Shown: positions 35,083 through 44,394, numbered from the stretch's first letter. The stretch is 64,000 nucleotides of DNA from AB-629-J13 sp964518835 (GCA_964518835.1 CAZFKU010000002.1:1-64000), one strand, 5' to 3'. Numbers and translations: made by a program. The notes: generated by a model not told the origin, from the sequence alone.

Positions 35083-36216
35083 GTGAAAGAATCTTTTCTT
35101 CTATCCCCAGATGTAACCTTCCTCAACCACGGCTCCTTTGGTGCCTGCCCCCAGCAGGTTTTTGAAAAATATCAGTATTGGCAGAAAAAACTGGAAGAAC
35201 AACCGGTTCAGTTTATGGCGGAAGATGTTTACAGACATTTGGAATCCGCACGAGTTGCATTAGGAAAATTTGTGGGATGCGATGGGAATGATTTATTTTT
35301 TGTCCCCAATCCAACCACAGGAGTAACCACCATCATAAACAGTTTTGAACTGAATTCGGGAGATGAAATTCTTTCCACAGACCATGAGTACGGTGCATTG
35401 ATCCGTAGTTGGGAAGCATACACAGGCAGGACAGGAACTCACTTTATCCAAAGAAATATCCCTTTCCCCTGCATTACACACGAGGAATTCACTGAGTATT
35501 TTTGGGAAGGCGTTACGGAAAAGACAAAAGTGATTTTCCTAAGTCAAATTACCAGTTCCACAGCATTGATTTTTCCAGTTAAAGAAATTTGTAAAAGAGC
35601 AAGAGAAATGGGAATTCTCACCATCATTGACGGCGCACATGTCCCGGGGCATATTCCTCTCACTATTTCAGAAATAGACCCGGATGTGTATGTAGGTGCC
35701 TGTCATAAATGGCTTTGTGCACCTAAGGGTTCATCATTTGTCTATGTGCGGAAATCATTTCAAGACAAAGTAAAACCACTTATCACCAGTTGGGGAAAAG
35801 AGGGAGTTGATCCTTCTGAAACCAATTTTTTACTTGAAAACCAATGGCAGGGAACCCGGGATATGAGCGCTTTCTTGACTGTGCCGACTGCCATAGAATT
35901 CCAACAAAATGATGACTGGAATATTCAAACGGAAAAATGCAGATGGATGGTACGGGAAACCCGCAGTAGGTTGGATGATTATTTTGAAATCAATCATCTA
36001 TGTCCCAATAAGGAAGAATGGTTGGGCCAAATGGCAAGTGTAGAAATCAAAACTGATGATCCAATCAATTTGAAAAGTACACTACTAAAAGAATTTTCCA
36101 TTGAAGTGCCTATTTTTGAATGGAATGAAAAAACACTTTTACGATATTCGTTTCAGGTGTACAACGATCAACAGGATGCGGATTTACTGATTTATGCGTT
36201 AAGGGAGATATTATAA
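35083..36216 (+). CDS. Class V aminotransferase, isopenicillin-N-epimerase-like
   Basis: A PLP enzyme of 377 residues starting at GTG 35083. It begins with FLNHGSFGACPQQV, the opening typical of CefD-like class V proteins. PLP contacts: TTGVTT near 79, the D183-GAH185 pair, and Schiff-base lysine K209 in GACHKWLCAPKGSSF. Relatives include isopenicillin-N epimerase, cysteine desulfurases and kynureninase; the exact reaction is unknown. Its end overlaps the end of the convergent FGGY kinase gene by 6 bases, leaving no room for a separate terminator. Confidence 0.85.
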   Translation: MKESFLLSPDVTFLNHGSFGACPQQVFEKYQYWQKKLEEQPVQFMAEDVYRHLESARVALGKFVGCDGNDLFFVPNPTTGVTTIINSFELNSGDEILSTDHEYGALIRSWEAYTGRTGTHFIQRNIPFPCITHEEFTEYFWEGVTEKTKVIFLSQITSSTALIFPVKEICKRAREMGILTIIDGAHVPGHIPLTISEIDPDVYVGACHKWLCAPKGSSFVYVRKSFQDKVKPLITSWGKEGVDPSETNFLLENQWQGTRDMSAFLTVPTAIEFQQNDDWNIQTEKCRWMVRETRSRLDDYFEINHLCPNKEEWLGQMASVEIKTDDPINLKSTLLKEFSIEVPIFEWNEKTLLRYSFQVYNDQQDADLLIYALREIL

Positions 36217-37653
36217 TTTCACTTTAGCATTCACTAAAGCCTTCTTCCAAATCTCTAATTTTTCTTCCCTCTGAGTATCAGTCATTTTGGAAAAATATTC
36301 TTCCTGAAATGAATGGGTAATTTTAGGAAATTCACCAAATTGGTTTTTAAATAAAAGGCGAAATACTCCCAATGCGGTTTTATCCTTTAGTGCAGACAAT
36401 TTCACAGGAACCTTCAATAAATCCGCAATGAATTGCAGTAGGGGTTTTCTGGCACCACCTCCACCAGTGTGAACCACAGAAATTTTGAATCCGGCTTTTT
36501 TGAGAGTTTGTATTATATCGTGAACTAAAAACCCAATGGATTCCATTCCGGCTCTGATAATTTCGTTGTTTGATGCATTTTCCAAATTATAGAAAATAGA
36601 TTTCTCTGGTTGAACCCAATAGGGAGAGGTAATTCCGGTAAAACCGGGTATGAGAGCTCCATTTGTCGTTGTTTTTATACATCTTTTATCCCATTTCATT
36701 TTTTTATGGGGAATATTTAAATGGTCTTCCAACCAGTAAAAAAGAGAATTGCAAGCATTGATAGTTCCTTCTAAAAAAAATTGATAATTGAATTTTGAAG
36801 ACCAAAATAAATTTGACATAAGTCCATTTATAAATTTCGGCTTGTTTCCTGAATAACATTGAACAGAGCCTGATGTCCCTAAATTTACTGCAATTGTCCC
36901 GGACTCGGTAAAGCCCTGCCCCATCAATGCTGCCTGTTGATCACCGATGACACAAAATAGAGGAATGCTTTGATGGTTATTTGTTACCTTTCCAAAATCA
37001 TGGATTGTCGGAACCAACGGAGGAAGGCTTGACCTGTTGACATTGAATAATTTATACAAACTGTCATCCCAATTGAGAGAAGCCAATGAAAATAATTGAG
37101 AACGCCCGGCTATTGAATGATCCACAACAGCCGTTCCGGTTAAAACGTGTGTTAGGTAAGAACTAAGTGGACCAAAAAAGGTATTCCCTGATTTGACTCC
37201 CTCCTCAAGTTCAGGGGAATTATTAATGAGATGAATATATTTTAAAGCTCCAAAATGACCGCTTAGGGGGACACCTGTTTTTCTGTAAACCGTCTGTTTT
37301 TGTTTCTTGAATTTCTTAACGAGATAATGAGCCCGGTTATCCTGCCAACTGAGAGCTGGAGTTAGGGGATAACCGGATTTTTTATCCCAGAATAAAAAGG
37401 TTGACCTCTGCACCGCTAATCCAATGGAGAGAATTCCTCCATTTTTTTCTTCTGACCAATTTAGTGCAGAAACCATTAATTTTTTCACCACGTCAGCAAT
37501 GGATTGGGCGTTATCTTGAATATGGAGCGGTTTAGGGCGGATTAAACTGTGTTTAATTTTTTCACTGAAACAAACTTCTCCTTTTTCATTAAATAGAAAA
37601 GATTTAGTTCCACTTGTTCCCTGATCAATAATAAGAAAGTAATGAACCTTCAT
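36211..37653 (-). CDS. FGGY family carbohydrate kinase
   Basis: An ATP-dependent sugar or polyol kinase of 480 residues. Seen: FLIIDQGTSGTKSFLF (first phosphate loop), IGLAVQRSTFLFWD and ALSWQDNRA (substrate side), VIGDQQAALMGQG, the adenosine motif VNLGTSGSVQCYSG, and GGGARKPLLQFIADLL near the C-terminus. The motifs lie between glycerol kinase and xylulokinase types, so the substrate is open. The gene begins directly after the MFS transporter stop (no gap), suggesting that transporter and kinase act as an uptake-and-phosphorylation pair (inference). Confidence 0.88.
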   Translation of the reverse strand: MKVHYFLIIDQGTSGTKSFLFNEKGEVCFSEKIKHSLIRPKPLHIQDNAQSIADVVKKLMVSALNWSEEKNGGILSIGLAVQRSTFLFWDKKSGYPLTPALSWQDNRAHYLVKKFKKQKQTVYRKTGVPLSGHFGALKYIHLINNSPELEEGVKSGNTFFGPLSSYLTHVLTGTAVVDHSIAGRSQLFSLASLNWDDSLYKLFNVNRSSLPPLVPTIHDFGKVTNNHQSIPLFCVIGDQQAALMGQGFTESGTIAVNLGTSGSVQCYSGNKPKFINGLMSNLFWSSKFNYQFFLEGTINACNSLFYWLEDHLNIPHKKMKWDKRCIKTTTNGALIPGFTGITSPYWVQPEKSIFYNLENASNNEIIRAGMESIGFLVHDIIQTLKKAGFKISVVHTGGGGARKPLLQFIADLLKVPVKLSALKDKTALGVFRLLFKNQFGEFPKITHSFQEEYFSKMTDTQREEKLEIWKKALVNAKVKL

Positions 37654-38853
37654 CTACTGGTAATTTAAAATTTTTCGATTTAAAAATCCAATAAGTCCGG
37701 TGAGTGTACCTCCGATTCCGAACAGCAGAAACACAATATGAATAGAAACAAATTCAGCCAAAATTCCCACTAAAGCTGTTGAAACTGCTGTCATACCAGA
37801 AACAGCCAAATGAACCATAGAAAACAGTCTGCCATGATAGTTGTTCGGTGTATATTTTTGGAGAATGGCTGTTCGGGAAACCGTAATAACCGGAATTCCC
37901 ATTCCATGAAAAATGATGATAAACAAAGCCATTGGAACCGATTGAACCCAAAAGAAAAGAGCGTAAGTCAATCCATCCCAAAGCATCCCCAGTAAAAGAA
38001 GAAATCCGCTTTTAAATCGTTGAGCAAATCGGTACATAAAAAACGATCCTGTCAACATCCCCAAAGCCATACCTGCTTCTACGAAGGCAAAGTCGGAGGC
38101 TGAACCACTCAAGTAATGTTTGATCATAATTGGCATCCCCACAATAGCTGGTCCCATGATGAAAATATTATTCACGATAGTCAAAATGATTAGAAGTCCA
38201 ATTGAACCGTGGGTTTTCAAATAGGTAAATCCGGACTTTAATTCCTGGAATGGAACCCCCCTATTTGATTTTCTAATTTTATTTGGAGACCTGATGGTCA
38301 AAAGCAGTAGACCAGCTAACAAGAAAGACATAGCATCCCAGACAAACAGTAATTTCACTGACATTACATTTAATAATATGCCGGCTAAAGCTGGTCCGGC
38401 TAAATATGCAAACTGTCCGCTGGTTGCTATCAGCGAATTTATTTTCATTAATGAATCACGGGGAAAGAGTTCAGGTAGAAATGCATTCATTGCCGGTGGA
38501 AATAAAGAACCGAATGAAGCACGAACAAAAGCCAGGATCCCAATGACGAATCCTATTTTAATATCCACGAATAATAGGATTGGAATAATGGCAACAACAA
38601 TTGCCTGTGAAAAATTTGAGAATAACATTAGCCTTATTCTATTATGTCTGTCAGCTAAAACCCCTGCAAAAATTCCAAAAAGTATTGCTGGTAAATGAGC
38701 GCCCATTGCCACAAGTCCTGTTGCAAGAGTGGATTCAGTTATTTCAAGAATAATCCAAACCAGCGCTAATTGATAAACCGCATCTCCTGTAGCTGAAACG
38801 GTCTGAGCAGACCAGAGTTTTAAAGTGTTTTGTTTGATATGAGACCGGTTCAA
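37654..38853 (-). CDS. MFS transporter (MFS_3/enterobactin-exporter-like)
   Basis: A 399-residue major facilitator with 12 predicted helices. The signature loop between helices 2 and 3 is GVLADRHNRIRLM, and the opening LWSAQTVSATGDAVYQLALVW is characteristic of the MFS_3 group. That group is mostly drug or siderophore exporters, so pairing with a sugar kinase gene is not proof of sugar uptake. The start is TTG (minus strand at 38851-38853). A candidate promoter lies at 38866-38898. The stop is immediately followed by the ATG of the kinase. Confidence 0.85.
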   Translation of the reverse strand: MNRSHIKQNTLKLWSAQTVSATGDAVYQLALVWIILEITESTLATGLVAMGAHLPAILFGIFAGVLADRHNRIRLMLFSNFSQAIVVAIIPILLFVDIKIGFVIGILAFVRASFGSLFPPAMNAFLPELFPRDSLMKINSLIATSGQFAYLAGPALAGILLNVMSVKLLFVWDAMSFLLAGLLLLTIRSPNKIRKSNRGVPFQELKSGFTYLKTHGSIGLLIILTIVNNIFIMGPAIVGMPIMIKHYLSGSASDFAFVEAGMALGMLTGSFFMYRFAQRFKSGFLLLLGMLWDGLTYALFFWVQSVPMALFIIIFHGMGIPVITVSRTAILQKYTPNNYHGRLFSMVHLAVSGMTAVSTALVGILAEFVSIHIVFLLFGIGGTLTGLIGFLNRKILNYQ

Positions 38854-38865
38854 GACAACCTTGGA

Positions 38866-38898
38866 GAAAAATAATTGAATTTTCTGAGAAGTTTCAAA
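38866..38898 (-). promoter_or_regulatory. Candidate Bacteroidota-type promoter of the MFS-kinase pair
   Basis: Minus strand: TTTG, 21 bases, TATTTTTC (seven of eight of TAnnTTTG). The box ends 12 bases before the TTG start of the MFS gene. The rest of the 240-base interval 38854-39093 holds the dyad at 39019-39032 and the ferredoxin ribosome site AGGAG; I see no gene in it. Confidence 0.5.
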
Positions 38899-39018
38899 TT
38901 TCTGATTACATTAGTGAGAGATTTTTCTAAGTTCAATAAGCTTTCCTACTCCGTAGAGTTGGTATTTAAACGATGAGTAATGACAGAGCGAATTTATTAC
39001 CTAAAAGACTTTTCCCCA

Positions 39019-39032
39019 TGATGAAATCATCA
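39019..39032. promoter_or_regulatory. Dyad symmetry upstream of ferredoxin, possible operator
   Basis: TGATGA-AA-TCATCA: two perfect 6-base inverted arms around AA, 62 bases before the ferredoxin ATG, flanked by CCCC (39014-39017) and GGGG (39042-39045) that could extend a looser stem. It could bind a dimeric regulator. No known operator is recognised. Confidence 0.35.
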
Positions 39033-39093
39033 CTAATTTTCGGGGTTTCATACAAAAATTATTTTTTCATTATTAAATATTTAGGAGTAATAA

Positions 39094-39399
39094 ATGACCT
39101 ATATTATTGCTGAACCATGTGTAGGAACCTGCGATACTGCTTGTGTAGAAGTTTGTCCTGTTGACTGCATTCACGGACCTTATGATAAAACCGGTGCGGG
39201 AGAAGAGGCAAAAGCAGATGATTTTGTACCGAAGGATGATGACATGCTATACATTGATCCTGAGGAATGTATTGATTGTGGTGCCTGCGAACCGGAATGT
39301 CCCGTGGAAGCAATTTTTGAAGAAAGCGAGGTCCCTGAAGAGTGGAACAAATACATTAAAATCAACTACGAATGGTTTGGTCAAGAATATACCGGCTGA
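39094..39399 (+). CDS. Thermus-type bacterial ferredoxin (7Fe/8Fe)
   Basis: A 101-residue electron carrier with two cluster motifs. The first is C9, C13, C17, C21-Pro plus C25, and the second is C59, C62, C65, C69-Pro (ECIDCGACEPECPVEAI). The order and the end (EVPEEWNKYIKINYEW) match the small seven-iron ferredoxins of the Thermus/Azotobacter group. An insertion of about 17 acidic residues (about 31-50) separates the motifs. Whether the first site is 3Fe-4S or 4Fe-4S is not decided by sequence. It has its own AGGAG ribosome site and a terminator right after it, and precedes an Mrp-type ATPase. Confidence 0.93.
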   Translation: MTYIIAEPCVGTCDTACVEVCPVDCIHGPYDKTGAGEEAKADDFVPKDDDMLYIDPEECIDCGACEPECPVEAIFEESEVPEEWNKYIKINYEWFGQEYTG

Positions 39400-39421
39400 T
39401 ATTTCACATCCTCTATTTATT

Positions 39422-39450
39422 AAACGGCTTTTTTAGGAAAGCCGTTTTTC
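39422..39450 (+). terminator. Intrinsic terminator after ferredoxin
   Basis: A 10-bp perfect stem AAACGGCTTT / AAAGCCGTTT (39422-39431 and 39438-39447) with a 6-base loop TTTAGG and a run of Ts inside and after the second arm. The Mrp gene starts 20 bases later, so some read-through or a separate promoter is needed for it. Confidence 0.88.
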
Positions 39451-39469
39451 ATCTTCACCCTATTTCCCC

Positions 39470-40582
39470 ATGACAAAAGATCAAGTCTTAAAGGTTTTAT
39501 CCCAAATTAATTATCCGGGATTTAGTCGTGATATTGTTTCGTTTGGGTTGATTGATAATATTTCACTAAGTGATGAGAATATCCGTATTACATTGAAGAT
39601 TTCTGCTGACAAAACAAAACAGGAAGAACTGCAATTAATGGTCAAGGATAAATTAGAATCACTCAAAACATTCCGCCATATAGATGTAACGGTTACCGGA
39701 ACTGCCCAGCCTAAAAGCAGTATGGCTCAACCCATGAAACCGGAAAAAGTGAAGCATATCATTGCAGTTGCCAGTGGAAAAGGTGGGGTGGGGAAATCTA
39801 CTGTGGCAGCCAATTTAGCCTGTTCATTTTTTCAAAACGGATACAAGGTTGGACTTCTCGATCTTGATATTTATGGTCCATCCCTGCCCATCATTTTGGG
39901 AATCAATGAATCTCCTCAGCTCACTCAGGAAAAAAAATTGATTCCCCTGGACTGGAATGGTATAAAAGTTCTCAGTTTTGGATTTATCAGCGGAAATGAT
40001 GCTCCCACAATTTGGCGGGGTCCCCTTGTAGCACGAATGACCGAGCAGTTTTTCCGGGATGTTTCATGGGGAGAATTAGACTATCTCATTCTGGATTTAC
40101 CACCCGGGACAGGGGATATTCAACTAACATTGACTCAAAAAATACAGATCAGTGGAGCCGTTATAGTTACAACACCGCAGGATATTGCACTTTCTGATGT
40201 ACGAAAGGGTGCTGATATGTTCCGCAAGGTCAATACACCGGTTTTAGGTGTAGTTGAAAATATGTCGGGATTGACCTTAAAAGGAAAAGTGGTTGATGAT
40301 GAAGAAAATCCCCTTAGGAATAGTTTGGTTACATTAGAGGACGGGTATGAGTCGACCACGGATGAAAAAGGAAAATTCCAAATAACTATTGATCTGTTTA
40401 AAAAGGGGGGTGGTGAAAAAGAAAGTAAGCGTCTTGGTGTACCCTTGTTGGGGAAAATTCCACTGTCACAATCTATAATGGATTCTACAGATGCAGGAAC
40501 ACCCCTTACATTCCTATCATCTGAAATTTCTGAATCAAAATTATTTTCTCAAATTGTGTCAAAAATAGATAATGAACTTTAA
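39470..40582 (+). CDS. Mrp/ApbC-type P-loop ATPase lacking CxxC, with inserted domain
   Basis: A 370-residue relative of Mrp (ApbC/NBP35) iron-sulfur carriers. The N-terminal MIP18/DUF59-like domain is at 1-80; the deviant Walker A is ASGKGGVGKST (101-111), then DLDIYGPSLP, IWRGPLVARMTEQF, and LDLPPGTGDIQLTL (208-221). Normally VVENMS is followed by a CPHC cluster-binding pair and then GGGEK. Here residues 267-311 replace that pair with a Cys-free stretch (LKGKVVDDEENPLRNSLVTL, then a TTDEKGKFQI strand) that looks like a carboxypeptidase-regulatory beta-sandwich. The protein has a single Cys (in ANLACSF). Canonical cluster transfer is therefore doubtful. A ferredoxin gene precedes it. Confidence 0.85.
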   Translation: MTKDQVLKVLSQINYPGFSRDIVSFGLIDNISLSDENIRITLKISADKTKQEELQLMVKDKLESLKTFRHIDVTVTGTAQPKSSMAQPMKPEKVKHIIAVASGKGGVGKSTVAANLACSFFQNGYKVGLLDLDIYGPSLPIILGINESPQLTQEKKLIPLDWNGIKVLSFGFISGNDAPTIWRGPLVARMTEQFFRDVSWGELDYLILDLPPGTGDIQLTLTQKIQISGAVIVTTPQDIALSDVRKGADMFRKVNTPVLGVVENMSGLTLKGKVVDDEENPLRNSLVTLEDGYESTTDEKGKFQITIDLFKKGGGEKESKRLGVPLLGKIPLSQSIMDSTDAGTPLTFLSSEISESKLFSQIVSKIDNEL

Positions 40583-40633
40583 TTCTTTTTGGTTTTCATA
40601 TTTGGAACAGAATCACTTAATAAACATAGAAGG

Positions 40634-40663
40634 GTTGAATTATTATCACCTTTATTTAATTTG
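40634..40663 (+). promoter_or_regulatory. Candidate promoter of the uppS-bamA run
   Basis: GTTG (40634-40637), 18 bases, TTAATTTG (40656-40663), the same -7 box as at eno. Only 9 bases lie between the box and the GTG start of uppS, so the mRNA may be leaderless or nearly so. Confidence 0.5.
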
Positions 40664-40672
40664 TAGCATTTA

Positions 40673-41431
40673 GTGAATTATTCAAAACTAAGAGAGGAAA
40701 TTCTTAACCGGGGAATTATCCCGGAACATATTGCTATCATAATGGATGGAAATGGCAGGTGGGCAAAACAGAGATCAATGCCTCGCCTGGCAGGTCATCA
40801 TGAAGGAATTAATTCGGTTCGGGAAATAACCCGTGTCTGCGGAGAAATAGGGGTAAAACATTTAACTCTTTATACCTTTTCCACTGAAAATTGGCAGCGC
40901 CCACAAAGAGAAGTCTCAGCGTTGATGAAACTGCTTCTCAACACCATCCGGGATGAAGTCAAAAGTCTCCATAAGAACAAAGTTAAATTAACAACAATAG
41001 GCGATTTAAATGCTCTTCCTGATTCTGCACGAAAAGGCATTTTGGAGGGTATTGAATTAACTGAGGATAACACCGGGCTGAACCTGGTTTTAGCACTGAA
41101 TTATGGTTCCAGACAGGAATTAATAATGGCAGTGAATAAAATAATGGATCAAATAGATTCAGGAGAAGTAAAGCCGGAACAGATTTCCGAACAAACCATT
41201 TCGAATAATCTTTACACAAACAATATCAAAGATCCGGATTTATTGATCAGAACCGGTGGAGAACATAGAATCAGCAATTTTTTATTGTGGCAATCGGCTT
41301 ATTCTGAATTATATATGACCGACACATATTGGCCTGAGTTTCGAGAAGAACAGCTATTAACCGCTATTCATGAATTTCAAAACAGGGAACGGCGATTCGG
41401 GAAAATAAGTAAGCAAGTACAGACTGCATGA
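40673..41431 (+). CDS. uppS: Undecaprenyl diphosphate synthase-type isoprenyl transferase
   Basis: Makes the C55 lipid carrier for peptidoglycan and surface glycans by cis-condensing isopentenyl diphosphate on farnesyl diphosphate. It is 252 residues. The catalytic Asp D25 is in IIMDGNGRWAKQR, then RLAGHHEGINSVREI, TLYTFSTENWQRP, LNYGSRQEL, and the C-terminal DLLIRTGGEHRISNFLLWQSAYSEL. It is a soluble cytoplasmic dimer. The start is GTG 40673 without an obvious ribosome site. It overlaps bamA by 4 bases and opens the envelope-building run. Confidence 0.95.
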   Translation: MNYSKLREEILNRGIIPEHIAIIMDGNGRWAKQRSMPRLAGHHEGINSVREITRVCGEIGVKHLTLYTFSTENWQRPQREVSALMKLLLNTIRDEVKSLHKNKVKLTTIGDLNALPDSARKGILEGIELTEDNTGLNLVLALNYGSRQELIMAVNKIMDQIDSGEVKPEQISEQTISNNLYTNNIKDPDLLIRTGGEHRISNFLLWQSAYSELYMTDTYWPEFREEQLLTAIHEFQNRERRFGKISKQVQTA

Positions 41432-43827
41432 AGAACAAATTTTATCTATTCCTTTTCTCCCTCTGTTTTTTCAGTTTGTTTGGGCAACCTGCTTCTGAAA
41501 TAAAAATCCTTGATGTAACTGTTGAGGGGAATGTGGTTACAACCGATCGAATGATTCGATATACCGCTTCATTAAAAGTAGGGAATGAAGTGAAACCGGG
41601 AGACTTTTCCAAAGCGGTAAAACGGTTATGGAATTTGGGGATGTTTGCAGATATTCAAATCAGACTTGACGAAGAAACTGAAGACGGAATTAAAATAACC
41701 ATTGTAGTTGAAGAAACGCCCATACTTGGGAAAATTTATTTTAAGGGAAATAAGAAAATCAAAGACTCCCAGTTAGAAGAAGAGCTAATGCTTGTATCCG
41801 GACAACGGCTTAAGCTGAATACAATCCATGAAAAAATACAGGAATTAAAAACAATTTACTCAGAAGACGGTTTTTTATTGGCGGAGATTAAAAGTGAATT
41901 GACTCCTGCAAAAACCGTTCGGTCAAATGACCCAAAAATTTTGGAAATCACAAAAGATTTGACATTTCTCATAAAAGAAAACCGGAAAGTAAAAATCGGC
42001 ACCATTAAATTTGAAGGAAATAAATCTTTTTCTGATTGGAGACTCAGAAGAGTACTAAAAAATACAAAACAGCAAAGGTGGTATCTATTTTGGCGATCCC
42101 ATTTTGACGATGAAAAATTTGATGAAGATATTGAATCACTCACTGCTTTTTATAAAAATAAAGGGTATCGGGATTTCCAATTTATTTCCGATTCTGTAGG
42201 GTACGGCAGTAAAAATAAAAAAATGAATATGTACATAAAAATTACTGAGGGACAAAAATACAAATTCAGAAATTTTACCTGGGAAGGAAATACTCTGTAT
42301 GATGAAGAAATATTGAGTAGAGCATTAGGGTTGAATAGCGGTGACACGTATAATGAGGAAAATTTCAACAAGGCAATTTATGAGCGGATGCAAAGCCTAT
42401 ACATGGATAGAGGATATATCTACAGTCAAATTGAACCTTTGGTAACTCCGGTTGGGGAAGACTCACTGGACATTCATTTTAGAATTTCGGAGAATCATAA
42501 GGTTTTTGTGAGAAACATTATGATTGGTGGTAATACCAAAACAAGAGAGAATGTGATTCGTCGTGAATTAAGGATTTTTCCAGGAGATGTGTTCAGCAGG
42601 GAAAAATTGATGCGCAGTCAGCAGGCGGTCTGGATGCTGAATTATTTCTCCAATGTAGTTCCAGATGTAGTTCAGGTGGACGAAGCTCAGGTAGACCTTG
42701 ATCTGGTAGTCGAGGAAAAATCTGCAGACCGGGCTAACGCAAATATAGGATTTACAGGTGAATACGGGATGACCGGTGGCGGCGGACTTGAGTTCAATAA
42801 TTTTAGAGGTTTGGGTCAGCGATTGATCTTCAGTTTTAATACAGGTACAAATTATTCAATTTATACCACCAATACCCCTTCCAAATACCAATCTATAAGC
42901 TTCAGTTTTACCGATCCGATGGTGTATGACACACCCAATTTATTAGGTTTTTCAATCTATTATTCATTTCGTGGTGCCTCAACAAATTATTATTTTCCAT
43001 TGGATTTTACGGTTAAGGGTGGATCTCTTACATGGGGCAGGCGCTTCCGTTGGCCTGATGACTATTTTAGAGGTAACTGGGCTTTGCGAGCCGTTGAAAA
43101 AGAATACAGCGGTGACCAGGACGACCTCGATCAATATGTAAAAGGATTAAACGTTTCACGGGGCATAAATCTGACCCAGATTGTCAGCAGGGACAGCCGG
43201 AACCGACCGGAATTTCCCACGCTGGGATCCATGTTTTCCTTGGAAACCACCTTGTCCGGAGGGCTTTTGGGAGGGAATGAAGACTTTCATAAACATGTTT
43301 TGAAGTTAGAGTGGTATACACCTACATTCTGGAAATTTGTTTTGAAAAGTTCTTTTCATTTGGGGATGATAAAATCACTGCCTTCTCAGGAAGATGAACT
43401 TTCTATCATTCCCTTCGATGAACGATTTATTATGGGCGGAAATGGAATTCCCTATGGGAATATGCTACGAGGATATCCGGATAATTCCATCGGTCCTGTT
43501 ACTTCAGGCGGGAGTCCGATTGGAGGAAATGCGATGATAAAATTTAATACGGAATTCAGATTTCCCTTTTCGGAAAATCCCGTTGTTTACGGTCTGATTT
43601 TTGGCGAAATGGGAAATGTCTGGAATTCACATCATATGACTGAACCGTTTAATATTCCCAGGGCGGGAGCACTGACCTTAAGAAAGTCAGCAGGTGTTGG
43701 CATTCGGTTTTTTATGCCAATGATCGGTATGCTGGGATTTGATTTAGGTTATGGTTTTGATGATATAACCGGGTCTGGTAATCCTCAGGGATGGACATCA
43801 ACCATCATATTTGGACAACCATTTTAA
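41428..43827 (+). CDS. bamA: Outer-membrane assembly factor BamA
   Basis: Inserts beta-barrel proteins into the outer membrane. It is 799 residues: signal peptide (1-20, ending LFGQ), five POTRA modules (about 22-430; first KILDVTVEGNVVTTDRMIR, others with GNKKIKDSQL, GNKSFSDWRL, GNTLYDEEIL, GGNTKTRENV), then the barrel with GFTGEYGMTGGGGLEFNNFRG-type strands. The lid-loop VRGF-like motif appears as MLRGYPDNSIG (about 690-700). The last strand region GWTSTIIFGQPF ends in Phe, as barrel proteins do. It is followed 22 bases later by an OmpH/Skp-like chaperone gene, the common order. Confidence 0.95.
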   Translation: MKNKFYLFLFSLCFFSLFGQPASEIKILDVTVEGNVVTTDRMIRYTASLKVGNEVKPGDFSKAVKRLWNLGMFADIQIRLDEETEDGIKITIVVEETPILGKIYFKGNKKIKDSQLEEELMLVSGQRLKLNTIHEKIQELKTIYSEDGFLLAEIKSELTPAKTVRSNDPKILEITKDLTFLIKENRKVKIGTIKFEGNKSFSDWRLRRVLKNTKQQRWYLFWRSHFDDEKFDEDIESLTAFYKNKGYRDFQFISDSVGYGSKNKKMNMYIKITEGQKYKFRNFTWEGNTLYDEEILSRALGLNSGDTYNEENFNKAIYERMQSLYMDRGYIYSQIEPLVTPVGEDSLDIHFRISENHKVFVRNIMIGGNTKTRENVIRRELRIFPGDVFSREKLMRSQQAVWMLNYFSNVVPDVVQVDEAQVDLDLVVEEKSADRANANIGFTGEYGMTGGGGLEFNNFRGLGQRLIFSFNTGTNYSIYTTNTPSKYQSISFSFTDPMVYDTPNLLGFSIYYSFRGASTNYYFPLDFTVKGGSLTWGRRFRWPDDYFRGNWALRAVEKEYSGDQDDLDQYVKGLNVSRGINLTQIVSRDSRNRPEFPTLGSMFSLETTLSGGLLGGNEDFHKHVLKLEWYTPTFWKFVLKSSFHLGMIKSLPSQEDELSIIPFDERFIMGGNGIPYGNMLRGYPDNSIGPVTSGGSPIGGNAMIKFNTEFRFPFSENPVVYGLIFGEMGNVWNSHHMTEPFNIPRAGALTLRKSAGVGIRFFMPMIGMLGFDLGYGFDDITGSGNPQGWTSTIIFGQPF

Positions 43828-43849
43828 TTAATTTCTCAGGAGGAGAAAA

Positions 43850-44386
43850 GTGAATAAAAACACAAGTAAGATCTGTTTGATTATAAGTATCATTTTTTTG
43901 CCGATGCTGCTATTCGGTCAATTAAAAGTCGGATATGTAGCTTCTGACAGAATTCGAATGGAATATGAAGAATTCAAAGAATCAGAATCCCAGTTACAAT
44001 TGGATTTTCAGAAAGTCCAATTTGAATATCAGGAGCTGCTGAAAGAGTTAGATAGTTTAAAACAGGCATTTGAAACTCAACGATTAATGAGTTCTCCCGA
44101 ATGGCGACGGGAAAAAGAGCAGGATATTAAAGACAAGGAAACAGCAATTCAGAACTTTCAGGCGAAAAAAGTTGGACCTGAAGGAGATTTGGTGAAAAAG
44201 CAATCTCAAATGGAATATGAATTACTTTCAAAAGTAAAAAAAGCTGTTGATAATGTAGCGATAGAAAAAGGATATGATTTTATTTTTGATGGATCCATAG
44301 CCTTGCTGTATGGAAAACCCACTCATGATCTAACCGATGATGTGCTGCATGAATTGAGAAAAGTCGGCAAGAACACACCCAGGTAG
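43850..44386 (+). CDS. OmpH/Skp-like periplasmic chaperone
   Basis: A 178-residue helper for outer-membrane proteins. It has a signal peptide (1-22, ending MLLFGQ), the conserved LKVGYVASDRIRMEYEEFKE start of the mature protein, a long coiled coil (about 45-120), and the returning strand GYDFIFDGSIALLYG. The start is GTG, with an AGGAGGAG ribosome site 7 bases upstream, one of the best in the run. It lies between bamA and lpxD, the usual place. It would form a jellyfish-like trimer in the periplasm. Confidence 0.9.
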   Translation: MNKNTSKICLIISIIFLPMLLFGQLKVGYVASDRIRMEYEEFKESESQLQLDFQKVQFEYQELLKELDSLKQAFETQRLMSSPEWRREKEQDIKDKETAIQNFQAKKVGPEGDLVKKQSQMEYELLSKVKKAVDNVAIEKGYDFIFDGSIALLYGKPTHDLTDDVLHELRKVGKNTPR

Positions 44387-44394
44387 GCAATCAT

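Noticed and set aside
37654..38853. MFS gene as a sugar importer because of the kinase next to it
   Set aside because: The sequence group is closer to exporters, so the adjacency alone is not enough.
39019..39045. Dyad and CCCC/GGGG as a terminator
   Set aside because: There is no T-run after the second arm on either strand, and no gene ends nearby.
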